This document shows, piece after piece, positions 11,301 to 22,500 of a DNA stretch of 64,000 nucleotides. The notes beneath the pieces were generated by a model. The model searched no databases and was not told the origin of the DNA. It saw only the letters and a program-made list of their open reading frames with translations. The stretch covers positions 22,081,924-22,145,923 of the forward strand of contig NC_053141.1 in the NCBI RefSeq assembly GCF_016808335.1, written 5' to 3'. This stretch comes from Panicum virgatum. Its lineage: Eukaryota > Streptophyta > Magnoliopsida > Poales > Poaceae. Positions within the stretch are counted from its first letter, which is position 1. Every line of letters begins with the position of its first letter. The position numbers and the translations under genes are program-made.

Positions 11301-11867
11301 CCTCCTTTTGATTAGTGGGGTTATCTCCTTCCAACGAGGGGTGCCTCTCGGGGTTACCTTGGTGGTTTCGGTTTGGTTCTTAGTAGTAACATGTTTAATT
11401 TTGATTAATTATTATGTAACTGCGTTTTATGGTAATTCATCAACTTGTAGTAAATAGCTTTAATAAAATTTTGCCAAGACTTAAAAGCTAATGCAGTCAG
11501 TCAGCCAACCTAGAGCCTCATAGTTTGTGTTATACTTGTTGAGTACAAGTTGTGTACTCACTCTTGCCTACTCTAATCTTTTTCCTCTTGGGACACTCTA
11601 CTGCTGCTCAGTTCCTGCCGATGCGAGGGAGTTCGCTCAGTGCTACCAGGACTACGAGGACTTCTAGGCGTTCGTCTCCCAGTCGACGTCCCTGTGGCGC
11701 CCTGCTCAGCTTCGGAGAGTTTTTATCGTATTTGTACTTCGCTTCCGCTGTATCAGACATTTTTGTCATTAATGTAATACTGTTCATTCTGTTGTATATA
11801 CGTGTGACTTGATCCTAGCACGTATATAATTGCTCGGTTTATGTCCTTTTATAAACCGGGTGTTACA
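8380..11867 (+). mobile_element. Y: 3' LTR of family-A chromovirus (3488 bp)
   Basis: TGTAACACCC to GGGTGTTACA, preceded by the tract CAAGGGGGTAGGG. A C-rich core (8680-9960) holds a 77-bp leader intron (9402-9478) and a 140-nt exon block (9479-9618) ending CTCG|GTAAGC. The ends and the split-ORF region match sister LTRs closely, whereas the C-rich core is hard to align with theirs. It abuts pol at 11868 without a primer-binding site, so Y appears inserted in Z. Confidence 0.9.
10491..11667 (+). CDS. Candidate split ORF in the Y LTR (exons 10491-10580 and 11612-11667)
   Basis: Both exons are open and joined in frame through a GC-AG intron (10581-11611). Compared with W there are several amino-acid changes (for example Glu to Lys twice in exon C, Arg to Cys in exon D), but no frame change, and the EDF-stop end is kept. 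The start codon lies in an unidentified upstream exon. Confidence 0.4.
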
Positions 11868-12238
11868 AAGGGGAAGCTAGCACCTCGGTACATTGGTCCA
11901 TTCAAGGTGCTAGAGAGGAAAGGCGAAGTTGCATATCGTCTTAAGTTACCTCCCAGTCTCTCCGGAGTTCATGATGTCTTCCATATTTCTCAGCTGAAGA
12001 AGTGTCTGCGAGTACCTGAGGAGCAGGCACCATTAGATGGGTTAGATGTGCAGGAAGATCTGACTTATACTGAGCATCCGGTGAAGATTCTGGAGACATC
12101 ATAGAGGGTTACACGGAACAAGCGCATCAAGATGTACAGAGTTCAGTGGAGTCATCACAGTGAAGCTGAGGCTACATGGGAGCGAGAAGATGAGCTGAGA
12201 AAGACATATCCAGATCTCTTTGCTAGCCAGTCCAGCTG
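11868..12238 (+). pseudogene. Z: pol C-terminus (integrase end and chromodomain), fragment
   Basis: Begins at [10 protein letters not shown] directly after the Y LTR and runs through [10 protein letters not shown] and the chromodomain to YPDLFASQSS and TGA at 12236-12238. TAG at 12102-12104 replaces the Glu of ETSERV seen in sisters. The insertion point of Y in Z is only 21 bp from the equivalent insertion point of W in X. Confidence 0.83.
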
Positions 12239-12275
12239 AATCTCGGGGACGAGATTCCAATAAGGGGGTAGGGTC

Positions 12276-13403
12276 TGTAACACCCTAATTTAAATTCCAG
12301 CATTTAATAATAAATTTAATTGGCTTTATTTTTTTTCTAAGGTTTTATATGCGTAGACTTGCATTTAAATTAATTTTCTCTCGCAAGTAATTAAAATTTG
12401 TCTAAGTTTAAATTTTGTTGTTGCATTCATGCTGGTGCATGTTTTCATTGTGCTTGATTGCATAGGGGTTTGAATTCAAATTTTATTTGAATTCAAATAG
12501 TTTGAGTTGAGTTTGAAAGGGAATAGGAAATAGAAATAGAAAAGGAACCAAACCCAACACAGCAGCAAACCCAGCCCAGCTTTCCTTCTTCCCTCGTGGC
12601 CCAGCAAACCCCGCTCTGGCCCAGCCCAGCCGGCCCTCGTCCTCTCTTTCCTTTTCTCCCTTCCCGCACGCGGCCCAGCTCCCTCTCTCCGCATGCTCAG
12701 CCCAGCAAGCCCCGCTGCGCACGCTCCCCTCCTCTCGGCCCGCTTCTCCGCTCAGCCGCACCCCGCGCAGCGCACTGTTCCCCGCCGCTGACAGCCTTGG
12801 CCCACACGCCAGTCCCTTCTTCCCCGCTCGCGCAGCGCCCGCAACCATCACGCCGAGATCCCCGGCGAGGTGTCCATCCCGGGCGCGTATGCCAAGGGCG
12901 CTCCGCCGCCGTATAAGTACCGCCCGCGCCCCTCTGTACCTCACCCCCATGCTAGTGCTGCCCGAACCCTAACATACCACGCCGCGCAGCTCCGCCACGC
13001 AGAGCTCCCAGCGCCGCCGACGCCACACCACTCCACCACACCCCAACCCCACCGGAGCCGCGCAGAGGCTTTGCATCGACGCCGTGAAGCTCCCCGGAGT
13101 CTCCACGCTCGACCTAGACCCCTGCAGCACAAAGGATTGCGTCTGACGTCCGCCGAAGGTGAGCTCGGCCGCCGTCTCAATTTCTCGCCGCCGGTGGCCC
13201 TTGACCCGCCCTAACCCCCTGCACACCTCCACAGGCCCCGCCCGGAGTTCCTCGACGGATCAGCAGGCCCGGAGATGCTCTGCATCGGCCATGCCGCCGA
13301 GATTCGTCGAGCGCCGCCGCGACCATCACCCGGAGTTTGCCGCCGACCCTGCTGCGCTGGTCCTTCCTTCATTTCCGAGCCCGGTGAGCATCGCCTCAGC
13401 CTT
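12276..13403 (+). mobile_element. Z: 5' third of a family-A LTR, truncated
   Basis: Starts TGTAACACCC after AAGGGGGTAGGG. It carries the AT-rich start, the C-rich core with a TATA-like GTATAAG (12910-12916), AACCCTAA near 12966, a 76-bp leader intron (13159-13234) and an exon block of 149 nt. About 20 bp past the exon-B donor (GTGAGC) the LTR stops and copia sequence begins. The missing 2.2 kb of LTR is not found next to the other end of the copia element, which points to a deletion. Confidence 0.8.
12910..12916 (+). promoter_or_regulatory. TATA-like box in the Z LTR
   Basis: GTATAAG in a C-rich context about 635 bp into the LTR. Boxes at the matching place in other copies are TTTAAA (X, H), TATATTT (N, 26800-26806 minus) and ACAAATAG (S). 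Transcription would start about 30 bp downstream, before the AACCCTA element. Confidence 0.4.
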
Positions 13404-13429
13404 CTCTGGTCGCATTTTTCGGTCCTACA
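13404..13429 (+). mobile_element. C: 26-bp stub of the copia 5' LTR
   Basis: CTCTGGTCGC...GGTCCTACA matches the last 26 bp of the 3' LTR (52233-52258) with one difference. Upstream sequence belongs to the Z chromovirus LTR, so almost all of the 5' LTR has been lost. Confidence 0.75.
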
Positions 13430-13431
13430 AT

Positions 13432-13446
13432 TGGTATCAGAGCAGG
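13432..13446 (+). other. C: primer-binding site
   Basis: TGGTATCAGAGCAGG starts 2 bp after the LTR end. TGGTATCAGAGC is the usual complement to the 3' end of initiator tRNA-Met in plant copia and chromovirus elements. Confidence 0.85.
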
Positions 13447-13492
13447 GTTGGTTTCTCTATAGCCTTCTCCGGTTCGAAACCGTTGTGCGACC

Positions 13493-15823
13493 ATGGGTTC
13501 ACCGGGCAAACCCCCGATTTTCGATGGAACCGATTATGACTACTGGAAGGTGCGCATGCATGCCTATCTCTTGAGTCTAGGTTCCGAAGTCTGGGAGATT
13601 TGCGTGGACCCTGAATACGTGAACCTTGCGGTCCGCATGACCGAACTTCAAGTCTGGAGACACAAATTCAATAGAAAGGCGTACAACGCTCTTATCGCCT
13701 GTCTCGCTCGTCCCGAGTTCGATCGTGTCAGCGATCTTCTCACAGCCCGGGAGATTTGGGCACGGTAGGCCAATTTCCATGAGGGAACCAACCATGTCAA
13801 GTCTAGGCTGTATGAGACTCACCGGTGGGAATATGAGAACTTTACTCAGTTGCAGGGTGAGAGCATCGACACCATGTTCAGTCATTTCCAATCGATTGTG
13901 AACAAGGTGCGTGCGAACCTGCCACAAGGCACCCAGACCTACTCCGATCATGAGAAGGCTATGAAGCCTCTCTATGCTCTTGATTGCAAGGTCTGGGAGG
14001 TGAAGGTCCAGACTATCATAGAGTCTGCTGGCTATGAGACCCTCACTGTGGATGAGCTGTTCAGCAAGCTCAAGGCTTCGGAGGTGGAGAAGCTCTCTCG
14101 AGCTAAGCTGGAAGGCAATCATGCTGATGCCTCCGCCTCCAAGTCGATGGCCCTGGCAGGCAACTCTGGAGCTAACCCTGACCCTTCTCTTGGAGGTTTT
14201 TGCTTGTCTTCTCTTGTGTCTGTGACAGATGAGCAGTTGGAGGTGCTGGGAAACGAGGAGCTTGCACTGATCATCCACAAGTTCCAGCGCGCCTTCAACA
14301 ACAGACAAGCACGAGCGAAGACCTGCTTCAACTGCGGCAAGACCAGCCACTTCACCACCGAGTGTCCCAAGAAGAAGAGTTCTAGGGAAGAGGACGACCG
14401 CTCCAGGCATGAAGAGTACCGCGAGCACTGCCACAAGCACAAGAGTGGGCACTCACACAAGAAGAGTGGCGGATGCTCCAAGCGTCACCACGAGCGGAAG
14501 AAGAACATCGGCAAGTACAAGTGCAAGCAGGCGTTTGTCGCCCAGAGCGAGGATCACTCCTCCACCAGCCAGAGTTCGATGTCATCGTCCTCATCCAGCT
14601 CCAGCGACTCCGACTCACACCACCGCGGTGAGAAGAAGCGGAGCACCAAGAAGAAGGCCACGGAGGGCTTCACTGGCCTTTGCCTCCATGCTGGGAAGGC
14701 GGCTGGCTTCTGCACCATGGCCATCGACTCCGACGCCGACGGGACTCCTTCCACCACGGCAGAGCCTGTACTTCAGCCAGAGCCAAGCTCTGAGGTATGT
14801 CCTGAGCACCCCACTCCTGAGGAGTTGGAGGATCTTTACACTGCTCTAGATAATCAGGATTTGATAATTAAGGATGCTAAGAGGCAGTTTAGAGATTTGA
14901 GACAGGAGTTGAAGGAAGTTAAGCTAGCTCTAGAGATTGCTCAGTCTGCTCCTATTGTGGAGGATTGTGAGGAGGAAGATGAGTGCAGTCAGTGCATCAG
15001 TTTGATGTCTGACCTTTCCGAGCTCAGGAGCAAGTATGATGAGAACTTGCTCAAGCTCGAGGAGGGCAAGAAGGCCTTGGACGAGCTCAAGTCCCGGCCT
15101 ACCCTCTTGGGTGCTTGTAAGGAGTGCCTAGCGCTTAGAGAAGAGCTTAAGGAGAAGAATGCTATTTTGAGGAAGTTGGAGAAATCCGCAATCGCTAGCT
15201 CTTGCTCTGCTGATTGTACTGTGTGCCCAAGCCTGATCTCTGAACTTGAGGAGGCACGGAAGGACAAGACCCGGATGGAGGAGGAGAACTCCCACCTTCG
15301 GGAGATTCTTAGTTGGGTGTCCGCCCGTGAGCCTCAGTTGGGCATGATGGTTCAGCAGTTTAAGCGTCCTGACGGTGTTGGGGATGGTTTTGCTTTCACT
15401 CCTGCTGACTTTGTCCAACCCTATGGCAAGATTGGTGAGATGCTTGAGCCGAGTGTGAGTGCACCTTCTTCTTCCACAGCTCCACCAGTTCCTAAGACAG
15501 CACCAGTTAAGGATGGAATTCTCTCTGAGCCACCCAGAGCTCCACCTAAGAATCCAGTGTGGGTTCCCAAGCCTAACCACCTCATGATCCGACTGGATAC
15601 ACTCCTTCCTAGTGGTAAGCCTATTCCTAAGCCCAAGGTGAGGACTCAGCCCCCCAGAGTGCCTCAGAGAGCCCCAGCTCATACACCATAGCCTACACAC
15701 AAGCGAGAGCCTTACCAGTGTGAGTGGTGTGGAAGGGATGGTCACTTGGCAGAGTTCTATTTTTGGAGGTTGAGGTTTGAGCGCAGGCAGCCTGAGAGGT
15801 GCGCTCCGGAGGTGTTCCACTAG
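13493..15823 (+). pseudogene. C: gag polyprotein with three in-frame stops
   Basis: Starts ATG GGT TCA in MGSPGKPPIFDG, the common start of grass Sirevirus gag, then the core YWKVRMHAYL...IWAR. TAG at 13766-13768 interrupts it, and the same frame resumes (NFHEGTN). A zinc knuckle CFNCGKTSHFTTEC lies near 14325. A His/Lys-rich tract, a Ser run and a long heptad-like coiled-coil region (about 14815-15330, containing CSQC and CKEC) follow, then a Pro-rich tail. TAG at 15689-15691 and 15821-15823 flank a second knuckle, CEWCGRDGHLAEFYF, whose last Cys is Tyr. The long gag with coiled coil is typical of Sireviruses; its job is particle assembly and RNA packaging. Not functional as read. Confidence 0.85.
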
Positions 15824-16649
15824 CCTACAGGAGGACACGCTTCAGCTCGACGTGGGCAGAGGCGGGATGCCAGGCCACGTCGTGTAGGTGGAGGAGGGGG
15901 AGGCGGTGGTGGATACCGCGCTCCTAGTGGTGGTTTCACTGGCCCTATTCCACACCGTGCTTTCGGTGGTGGTCAGCGTGGCCGAGGCTTTGGTGGCAGA
16001 GGCGCACCACATTTTCCTGAGCGTGGTGGTCGCCAGCCACAGTTTTCGTTTGAGGAGACTTACCCTGCTTTCGAGCAGATGGCACAACACTGGTTTGCTT
16101 CCTTTTGTGCTAACCCCAGTGTCGGGCCATTTGCCCGCGCTTTTTCCTCTTACTGAGCAGGACACTCGAGGCCTGGAGAACATGTGGCTCATGGACTCCG
16201 GTTGTTCGCGCCACATGACCGAGAGTCACAGATGGTTCTCCAGCCTCACCCCGACAAAGGAAAAAGAGTACATCGTCTTTGGGGATAACAGCAGAGGAAA
16301 TGTACGTGGAGTTGGCGCTATTCAGATTTCTGATAAATTCACCCTAAGAGAGGTTGCTCTTGTTGATAAACTTGGTTTTAAACTGCTTTCTGTTTCGCAA
16401 CTTCTTGATGATGGGTATGAGGTAAGTTTCAAGAGAGGTTGCTCGCGTGTTCTTGATTCCAGAGGGGATTTTGTTTGCAGCATTGTTCCTCTTGGTCGTG
16501 TGTTTCGCATTGACTTCTCTGGATCTTCTTCTAGCACTTCTCACTGTCTGGTGACTGGTCTGTCCTCTGAGCTCTGGAAGTGGCATAGGAGACTTGGTCA
16601 CTTGAGCTTTGATCTACTAGTTAGGCTCAGCTCACTTGATCTAATCTGA
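15824..16649 (+). pseudogene. C: Gly-rich gag tail, frameshift, protease and pre-integrase domain
   Basis: The gag frame continues as a Gly/Arg-rich tail to about 16155. The protease is one frame over, so a single-base indel lies around 16120-16160. The protease shows WLMDSGCSRHMT (DSG active site, about 16187-16222), then GDNSRG and LLSVSQLLD. The pre-integrase domain has WHRRLGHLSF. TGA at 16647-16649, likely a decayed CGA Arg codon, ends this stretch. Copia proteases cut the Gag-Pol polyprotein in the particle. Confidence 0.82.
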
Positions 16650-17705
16650 GGATTGCCCAAGCTCAAGTTGGAAAAGGACCTTGTCTGTCGCCCATGTCAT
16701 CACGGGAAGATGGTTTCCCTTCTACACCCACCTGTGAATCAGGTGATGACATCGCACCCAGGCGAGCTTCTTCATATGGACACCGTCGGTCCTGCTCATG
16801 TGCGCTCTGTTGGTGGGAAGTGGTACATTCTTGTGATCGTGGACGACTTGTCTCGATACTCTTGGGTTTTCTTCTTGGAGACTAAGGATGAGGCTTTTCA
16901 GTATTTTCGAGACCTTGCCTTGAGGTTACAGAATGAGCTTCCACATGCCATGAGGGCTATACGTAGTGACAATGCCTCTGAATTTAAGAATGCTCATTTT
17001 GATGACTTCTATCGTGGCCTCGGTCTTGATCACCAGTACTCCTCTCCTTATGTTCCTCCACAGAATGGCATGGTTGAACGCAAAAATCAGACCCTAGTGG
17101 AGATGGCCAGAACGATGCTCGATGAGCATAGGACTCCTAGGCGTTTTTGGGCCGAGGCAATCAACACCACATGCTATGTTGCCAACCGCATCTTCCTTCG
17201 CTCTTTCATGAAAAAGACTTCGTATGAGTTGCGGTTTGGTCGACAGCCCAGAGTGTCCCACCTGCGTGCTTTTGGTTGCAGATGCTTTGTTCTGAAGGAA
17301 GGAAATCTTGATAAGTTCGAGTCTAGGAGCTCTGATGGCATTCTTCTTGGCTATGCTCTACAATCTAGAGGCTATCGTGTTCTTATTCTTGAGACTAACC
17401 GGATCGTCGAAACTTGTAATGTAACCTTCGACGAGTCCACTCCTTCCTTGTCTGCTTCTGTGGAGTGTGCAGGTGATGATCAGTTTGGCCAGGACATCTT
17501 CGAGGATGAGGATGAGCCTGAAGCCTTTGAGGGTGATGGTGGTGTCCCTGCGCCGGCTGGAGGCCCACTTCTTGGGAATTCGAGTTCTGACGACGATGGC
17601 GGCCCGCTCCCCACAGCTTCGACTACGGCCGATCCACGTCCAGCTCAAGGTTCTTCCTCCAGGACCCATGCTGAGGGTGGTGGCAAGGTGACTTCACCTC
17701 AGTGA
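16650..17705 (+). pseudogene. C: copia integrase
   Basis: In frame with the protease. Order: CRPCHHGKM (zinc Cys pair), HMDTVGPAHV with the first catalytic Asp, VDDLSRYSWVFFL, RSDNASEFKN with the second Asp, PYVPPQNGMVERKNQTL with the catalytic Glu, then ISREVIF-like downstream blocks (FGRQPRVSHLRAFGC; LLGYALQSRGYRV). All three catalytic acidic residues are present. An acidic linker (EDEDEPEAFEGD) follows, and TGA at 17703-17705 separates it from RT. Confidence 0.87.
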
Positions 17706-19361
17706 GTACACCACTGAGCCATGCGGGATCATCCTCCAGAGAGGATACTTGGGTACCTTCACCGAGGAGTTCAGACGCGGTCGAAGGTTACCTCTATCGC
17801 TTTCTGTGCTCACTCAGCTTTCATAGCCACCTTTGAGCCCAAAGATGTTGGACACGCTTTATCTGATTTTAACTGGGTCAATGCCATGCATGAGGAGCTA
17901 GAAAACTTTGAGCGAAACCAAGTCTGGGTCCTTGTAGAGCCTCCACCAGATTGCCACCCTATAGGTACCAAATGGGTTTTCAAGAACAAACAGGGTGAGG
18001 ATGGGATGGTTGTGAGGAACAAGGCTAGGTTAGTAGCTCAGGGTTATAGCCAGTAGGAGGGGATAGATTACGAGGAGACCTTTGCACCTGTAGCTCGTCT
18101 AAACGCCATCCGGATCTTTTTAGCCTATGCAGCTTCGAAAGGGTTCAAGCTGTATCAGATGGATGTGAAGAGTGCCTTCTTGAATGAGTTCATAGAGGAG
18201 GAGGTCTATGTGAAGCAACCTCCTGGCTTTGAGAATCCCAAGTTTCCAAACCGAGTCTTCAAGCTTCAGAAGGCTTTGTATGGTCTGAAACAAGCCCCTA
18301 GAGCCTGGTATGCGAGGTTGAGAGCCTTTTTGCTTAAGCAGGGGTTTGTCATGGGATCGGTAGATAAGACGTTGTTTCTCCTCAGGCGTGGTGCTGATTT
18401 TCTGTTGGTTCAGATTTACGTGGATGATATTATCTTTGGTGGCTCCTCTCACTCTCTTGTTTCTAGTTTTTCTAATGACATGAGCAGGGAGTTTGAGATG
18501 TCGATGATGGGTGAGCTTCAGTTCTTCCTCGGGTTGCACATCAAGCAAACCCGGGATGGCACCTTCGTCCACCAGGCCAAGTACACCAAGGACATGCTCA
18601 AGAAGTTCGACTTTGGGGACCTCAGTCCCATGCCGACTCCTATGAGCACTTCTACGACGCAGGATGAGGACACTGAAGGTGTTGCTGTGGACCAGAAGGA
18701 GTACAGGAGCATGATCGGCTCGCTCCTGTACTTGACGGCCACCAGACCCGACATCCAGTTCGCAGTCTGTCTCTGCGCGAGGTTCCAGGCTTCTCCGCGC
18801 ACTTCTCACAGGAACGCTGTGAAGAGGATTTTCAGGTACCTCCGCTACACTCCTGATTTTTTCCTTTGGTGCTCTTCTTCCTCTTCTCTTGCGGTCGTTG
18901 GCTTTTCTGATGCTGATCATGGTGGGTGTCGGATTGATCGCAAGTCGACTTCAGGCACCTGTCAGTTTCTTGGAACTTCTCTTGTGTCTTGGTCTGCCCT
19001 CAAGCAAACTAGTGTAGCTCTTTCCACCACAGAAGCCGAATACATTGCTGCTACTAGTTGCTGCTCCCAGATCCTTTGGATGAGACACAGTCTAAGTGAT
19101 TATGGCCTAACCTATGGTAGAGTTCCTATTTTCATTGACAACACCTCAGCCATAAGCTTAGCCAAGAACCCCGTCCTACACTCTCGCTCCAAGCATATAG
19201 ACGTGAGGTTCCATTTCCTGAGAGATCACTATGAGAAGGGCGATGTCGAGCTGACCAATGTATCCACTGATAATCAAGTAGCCGACATCCTGACCAAGCC
19301 CCTAGAACAAGCCACATATGCTCGCTTGCGGGGAGAGCTTGGCGTGTGCTACCCATTTTGA
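17706..19361 (+). pseudogene. C: copia reverse transcriptase and RNase H
   Basis: Same frame as integrase. RT begins with NWVNAMHEELENFERNQVW and contains TKWVFKNK, then TAG at 18054-18056 before [10 protein letters not shown]. It continues with [24 protein letters not shown] and the catalytic YVDDIIFGG. RNase H shows [26 protein letters not shown], the [12 protein letters not shown] motif and [10 protein letters not shown]. It ends [13 protein letters not shown] and TGA at 19359-19361. The domain set is complete and in one frame but for the stop, so loss of function appears to be by point mutation. Confidence 0.88.
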
Positions 19362-19517
19362 GTTGGGTAGTTGTTCTGTAGTTTAGGATTGGTTTTCCTT
19401 TCTTTTTGCTTTTTCTTGCATTTTTGTGTACATACCATTTTGCATAGCATTTGGTCATATGCATTACACTTGCAGTAAGCTTCTCATGTATGATATCTGC
19501 ATTTGCTTGTGCCTTGT
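19362..19517 (+). other. C: start of copia 3' non-coding region, up to the H insertion
   Basis: T-rich sequence after the pol stop. It is cut at CTTGT (19513-19517) by element H and resumes at 48749 with the duplicated CTTGT. Confidence 0.8.
19513..19517. repeat. Target-site duplication of H (CTTGT)
   Basis: CTTGT at 19513-19517 and again at 48749-48753, exactly flanking TGTAACACCC...GGGTGTTACA. This proves that 19518-48748 entered the copia element as one unit. Confidence 0.93.
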
Positions 19518-22500
19518 TGTAACACCCGGTTTATAAAAGAACATAAACCGAGCAATCATATACGTGCCAGGATCAAGTCACACGTATATACAACAGAATG
19601 AACAGTATATCATAGCACATATCATGTAAAAAGTCATAATAAAGCGAATACGAATGTTATTCATTACATTAATGACAAAAATGTCTGATACAGCGGAAGC
19701 GAAGTACAAATACGGTAAAAACTCTCCGAAGCTGAGCAGGGCGCCACAGGGACGTCGACTGGGAGATGAACGCCTAGTAGTCCTCGTAGTCCTGGTAGCG
19801 CTGAGCGAACTCCCTCGTGTCGGCAGGAACTGAGCAGCAGTAGCGTAGCCAAGAGGAAAAAGTAGAGAAGAGGCAAGAGTGAGTACACAACTTGTACTCA
19901 ACAAGTATAACACAAACTATGAGGCTCTAAGGATGGCTGACTCAACTGCATTAGCTTTTATTAAAGCTATTTACTACGAGTTGATGAATTACCATTAACC
20001 CAGTTACATAGTAATTAGTCAAAATTAATCATGATACTACTGAGAACCAAACCGAAACCAAGCCACCAAGGTAACCCCGAGAGGCACCTCCCTCGTTGGA
20101 AGCAGATAACCCCACTAATCAAAAGGAGGATCTGGGCCGCTCATAACCGTGAGCACGGCTAGTATACCAGTTTTACACTCTACAGAGGTTGCACATCTTT
20201 ACCCACAAGTCGTGAGCTACGATAGTTGTTCATCACACTTCCTTAGGTGAGATGACTAGCGACTCACTACGAGGCCGTTACAAAGAATCTCGTTGGTAAG
20301 GCGTAACCGCAAAGAGTTAGATCGGCGACGATGGGGCCCACCTCACGGGGGTACAAGCACAGGTGCGCAAACCAAGCACAGACCAGCCGGAGGAGTAGGG
20401 ACCATTGAAGCTTACTACTCTTGCCCCGCAGGTAAGTTACTCCAAACCAAAAAGACCTAATTAGTAAGCCAAGTCTATCCCATTCTAGCCTTGTGGTAGT
20501 GCTGTTGTCCCAGGTTGTCGCTCTATGAACCGGTCCTTATGGAGAGTGGCCAACCCAGCAGTAAGCACCGTGCTGGCCCCCTAAACCATGTTTCTAACAA
20601 AAACCAATTTTAACGAGACGTGAGCCACTCAAGCCACACAGAGGGCCACTCTCAGAATTAAGTTCAAGTAAACCATTAATCAAATTAATTAAAAAGGACC
20701 AGAGTGTGTTATAGCGTAGCAACCTAGCACAACTAAACAAAATGCAACCCAAAGGATATATAAAGGATATAAAGTGGCTAGGACAATCCTTATAGGCATA
20801 TAGTATTAAATGCAGTATGAAATTGTATTTAAAGGTGATAGGTTGTTCATGTTATACTTGCCTTCCTCGTACTACTCCTGCTGCTGCTCAAAGTGCTCGG
20901 AAGACGGCTGCTCCGGGTACTGGTACTGGGGCTCCTCCGGTAGCTCGACGTCTACTCACGAACACATGGCCAAAAACAAGGCACACAATAAGCATACAAG
21001 CAAACACTAACAAAAGCTAAGAAATAGTACATCAATACATAAAAACAGCACACTAAACTAGTCTAAAACTATTCTACGCATTACAACGATCGCGTGGACA
21101 TAAAGAACGCTTAAAACGGAGCTAAAACGCATATTCTAGGCTAAAAACAAGTTTCAGGGGCTAAACTGCAAGAAAACTAGGGTTCCAGGGGGTTTTCTGC
21201 AAAAACCGAGGGCCTAAACATAATTAACCATTAAATCTAAGGGCTAACGTGCAAAACCGACAGCTCTGGATGGCGGGTACTAATACTAGGAAGGTCAGGG
21301 GGGTTTGGGTAAAAACCGGGGCCTAACTGTAATTATTTTTGACTAAGGCTGGACCGCGGGTTGATAACAGGAAAGAACAGGGGCTCTTATGCAAAATGTG
21401 CAGGGCGAAGGGGTATCTTCAGATCTGATCCGTTGGATTCAGATCTGGCGGCTCAGATCTAAACAATCTAATCGCGGCCATCGCTTTCGGATCCGATGGC
21501 TGAGGACAATTGGGGGCGCGGGCGGCGGCGGAGCTCGCTGGCGGCGCGTTCCCGCGGCGGAGGGGTCGCCGGAGTAAGCGAATCCGGCATTCCCGGGCTC
21601 TAATTGGCACGCGGTCTGGCCAAGGATGGACTACGCGCCATGCGTAGTCCACCTGGGGTCTTTTTGGATCTCGGGAAGTCCCGGAGTGGGGAGGGCAAGG
21701 GCGATGGCGGCTCTGCACGGCGGCTCTAGCCGGCGAGCGGTGTACTAAGCACTAGAGCGGCCTACAGGCCGAGCTACCTAGCGCAAAAGGCAGAGGACAA
21801 CGGGGTGGTGCTCACCGAGGCTCGAATCGGGCTAGAGCTGTAGCGGAGCGGGGTCGACGTCGAGGTCTGGCGGCGGCGGTGGCGTGGTGGTCGCGGACGG
21901 GTCGCAGGGGTGCGTCTTCGGCCTTCCTAGCCCTGCGGATCGGTGTGCGAGGTCCCTGCAAGGGAGCCACAGGGGTCAGCGGGCACGGAGCGGAACCAGG
22001 GGCGTGGCATTGCGGCAGCGGACCGGCTCACCTCCGGCGGCATCCGGCGCAAATCCAAAGGCTTCACGGGTCGGGGTCGCGGTTGCGGGCCTGGGGAAGC
22101 TCCTGGGGCACAGGCGAAGCTTCCGCGGCGGCTCGGGCTGGCTGTGGAGCGGCGGAGCAGCGTTGGCATGGCAGCGCAGGGGCTCTGCACGGCGATGGCG
22201 TGGCGGAGCGGCGAGATGCTTGGGTTTGGGCGGCGCGTGGGGTGGATAGGGTGCAGGGGGGTCCGCCGGGTGGGTTTAAAGGGGCCGGGCGGGGATTGCG
22301 GCGGGGCGCAGTGGGATAAGGATCCCGGCGACCTCGCCGGTGATCTCAGGCGGCCGTTTGCGGAGCCAGGAAGGAAGGGGAGAGGAGGGCGCTGACACGC
22401 GGGCCCGGCGTGGCAGTGGGGCGCGCGGTGCGCTGACGCGGCTCTGCTGCTAGCATGGACGCGTGCGGGCCGAGCGCTCCGCGCGGGCTGAGGCACTGGC

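Noticed and set aside
2751..12275. Tandem array made by unequal LTR recombination
   Set aside because: Such arrays would show a primer-binding site and gag after each LTR. Here LTR ends abut different mid-pol positions, which fits nested insertion better.
21879..22496. Overlapping long ORFs on both strands in the H LTR (also 47600-48195)
   Set aside because: Several frames on both strands are open at once because of GC content; they do not stay in the same frame between LTR copies and have no recognisable domain.
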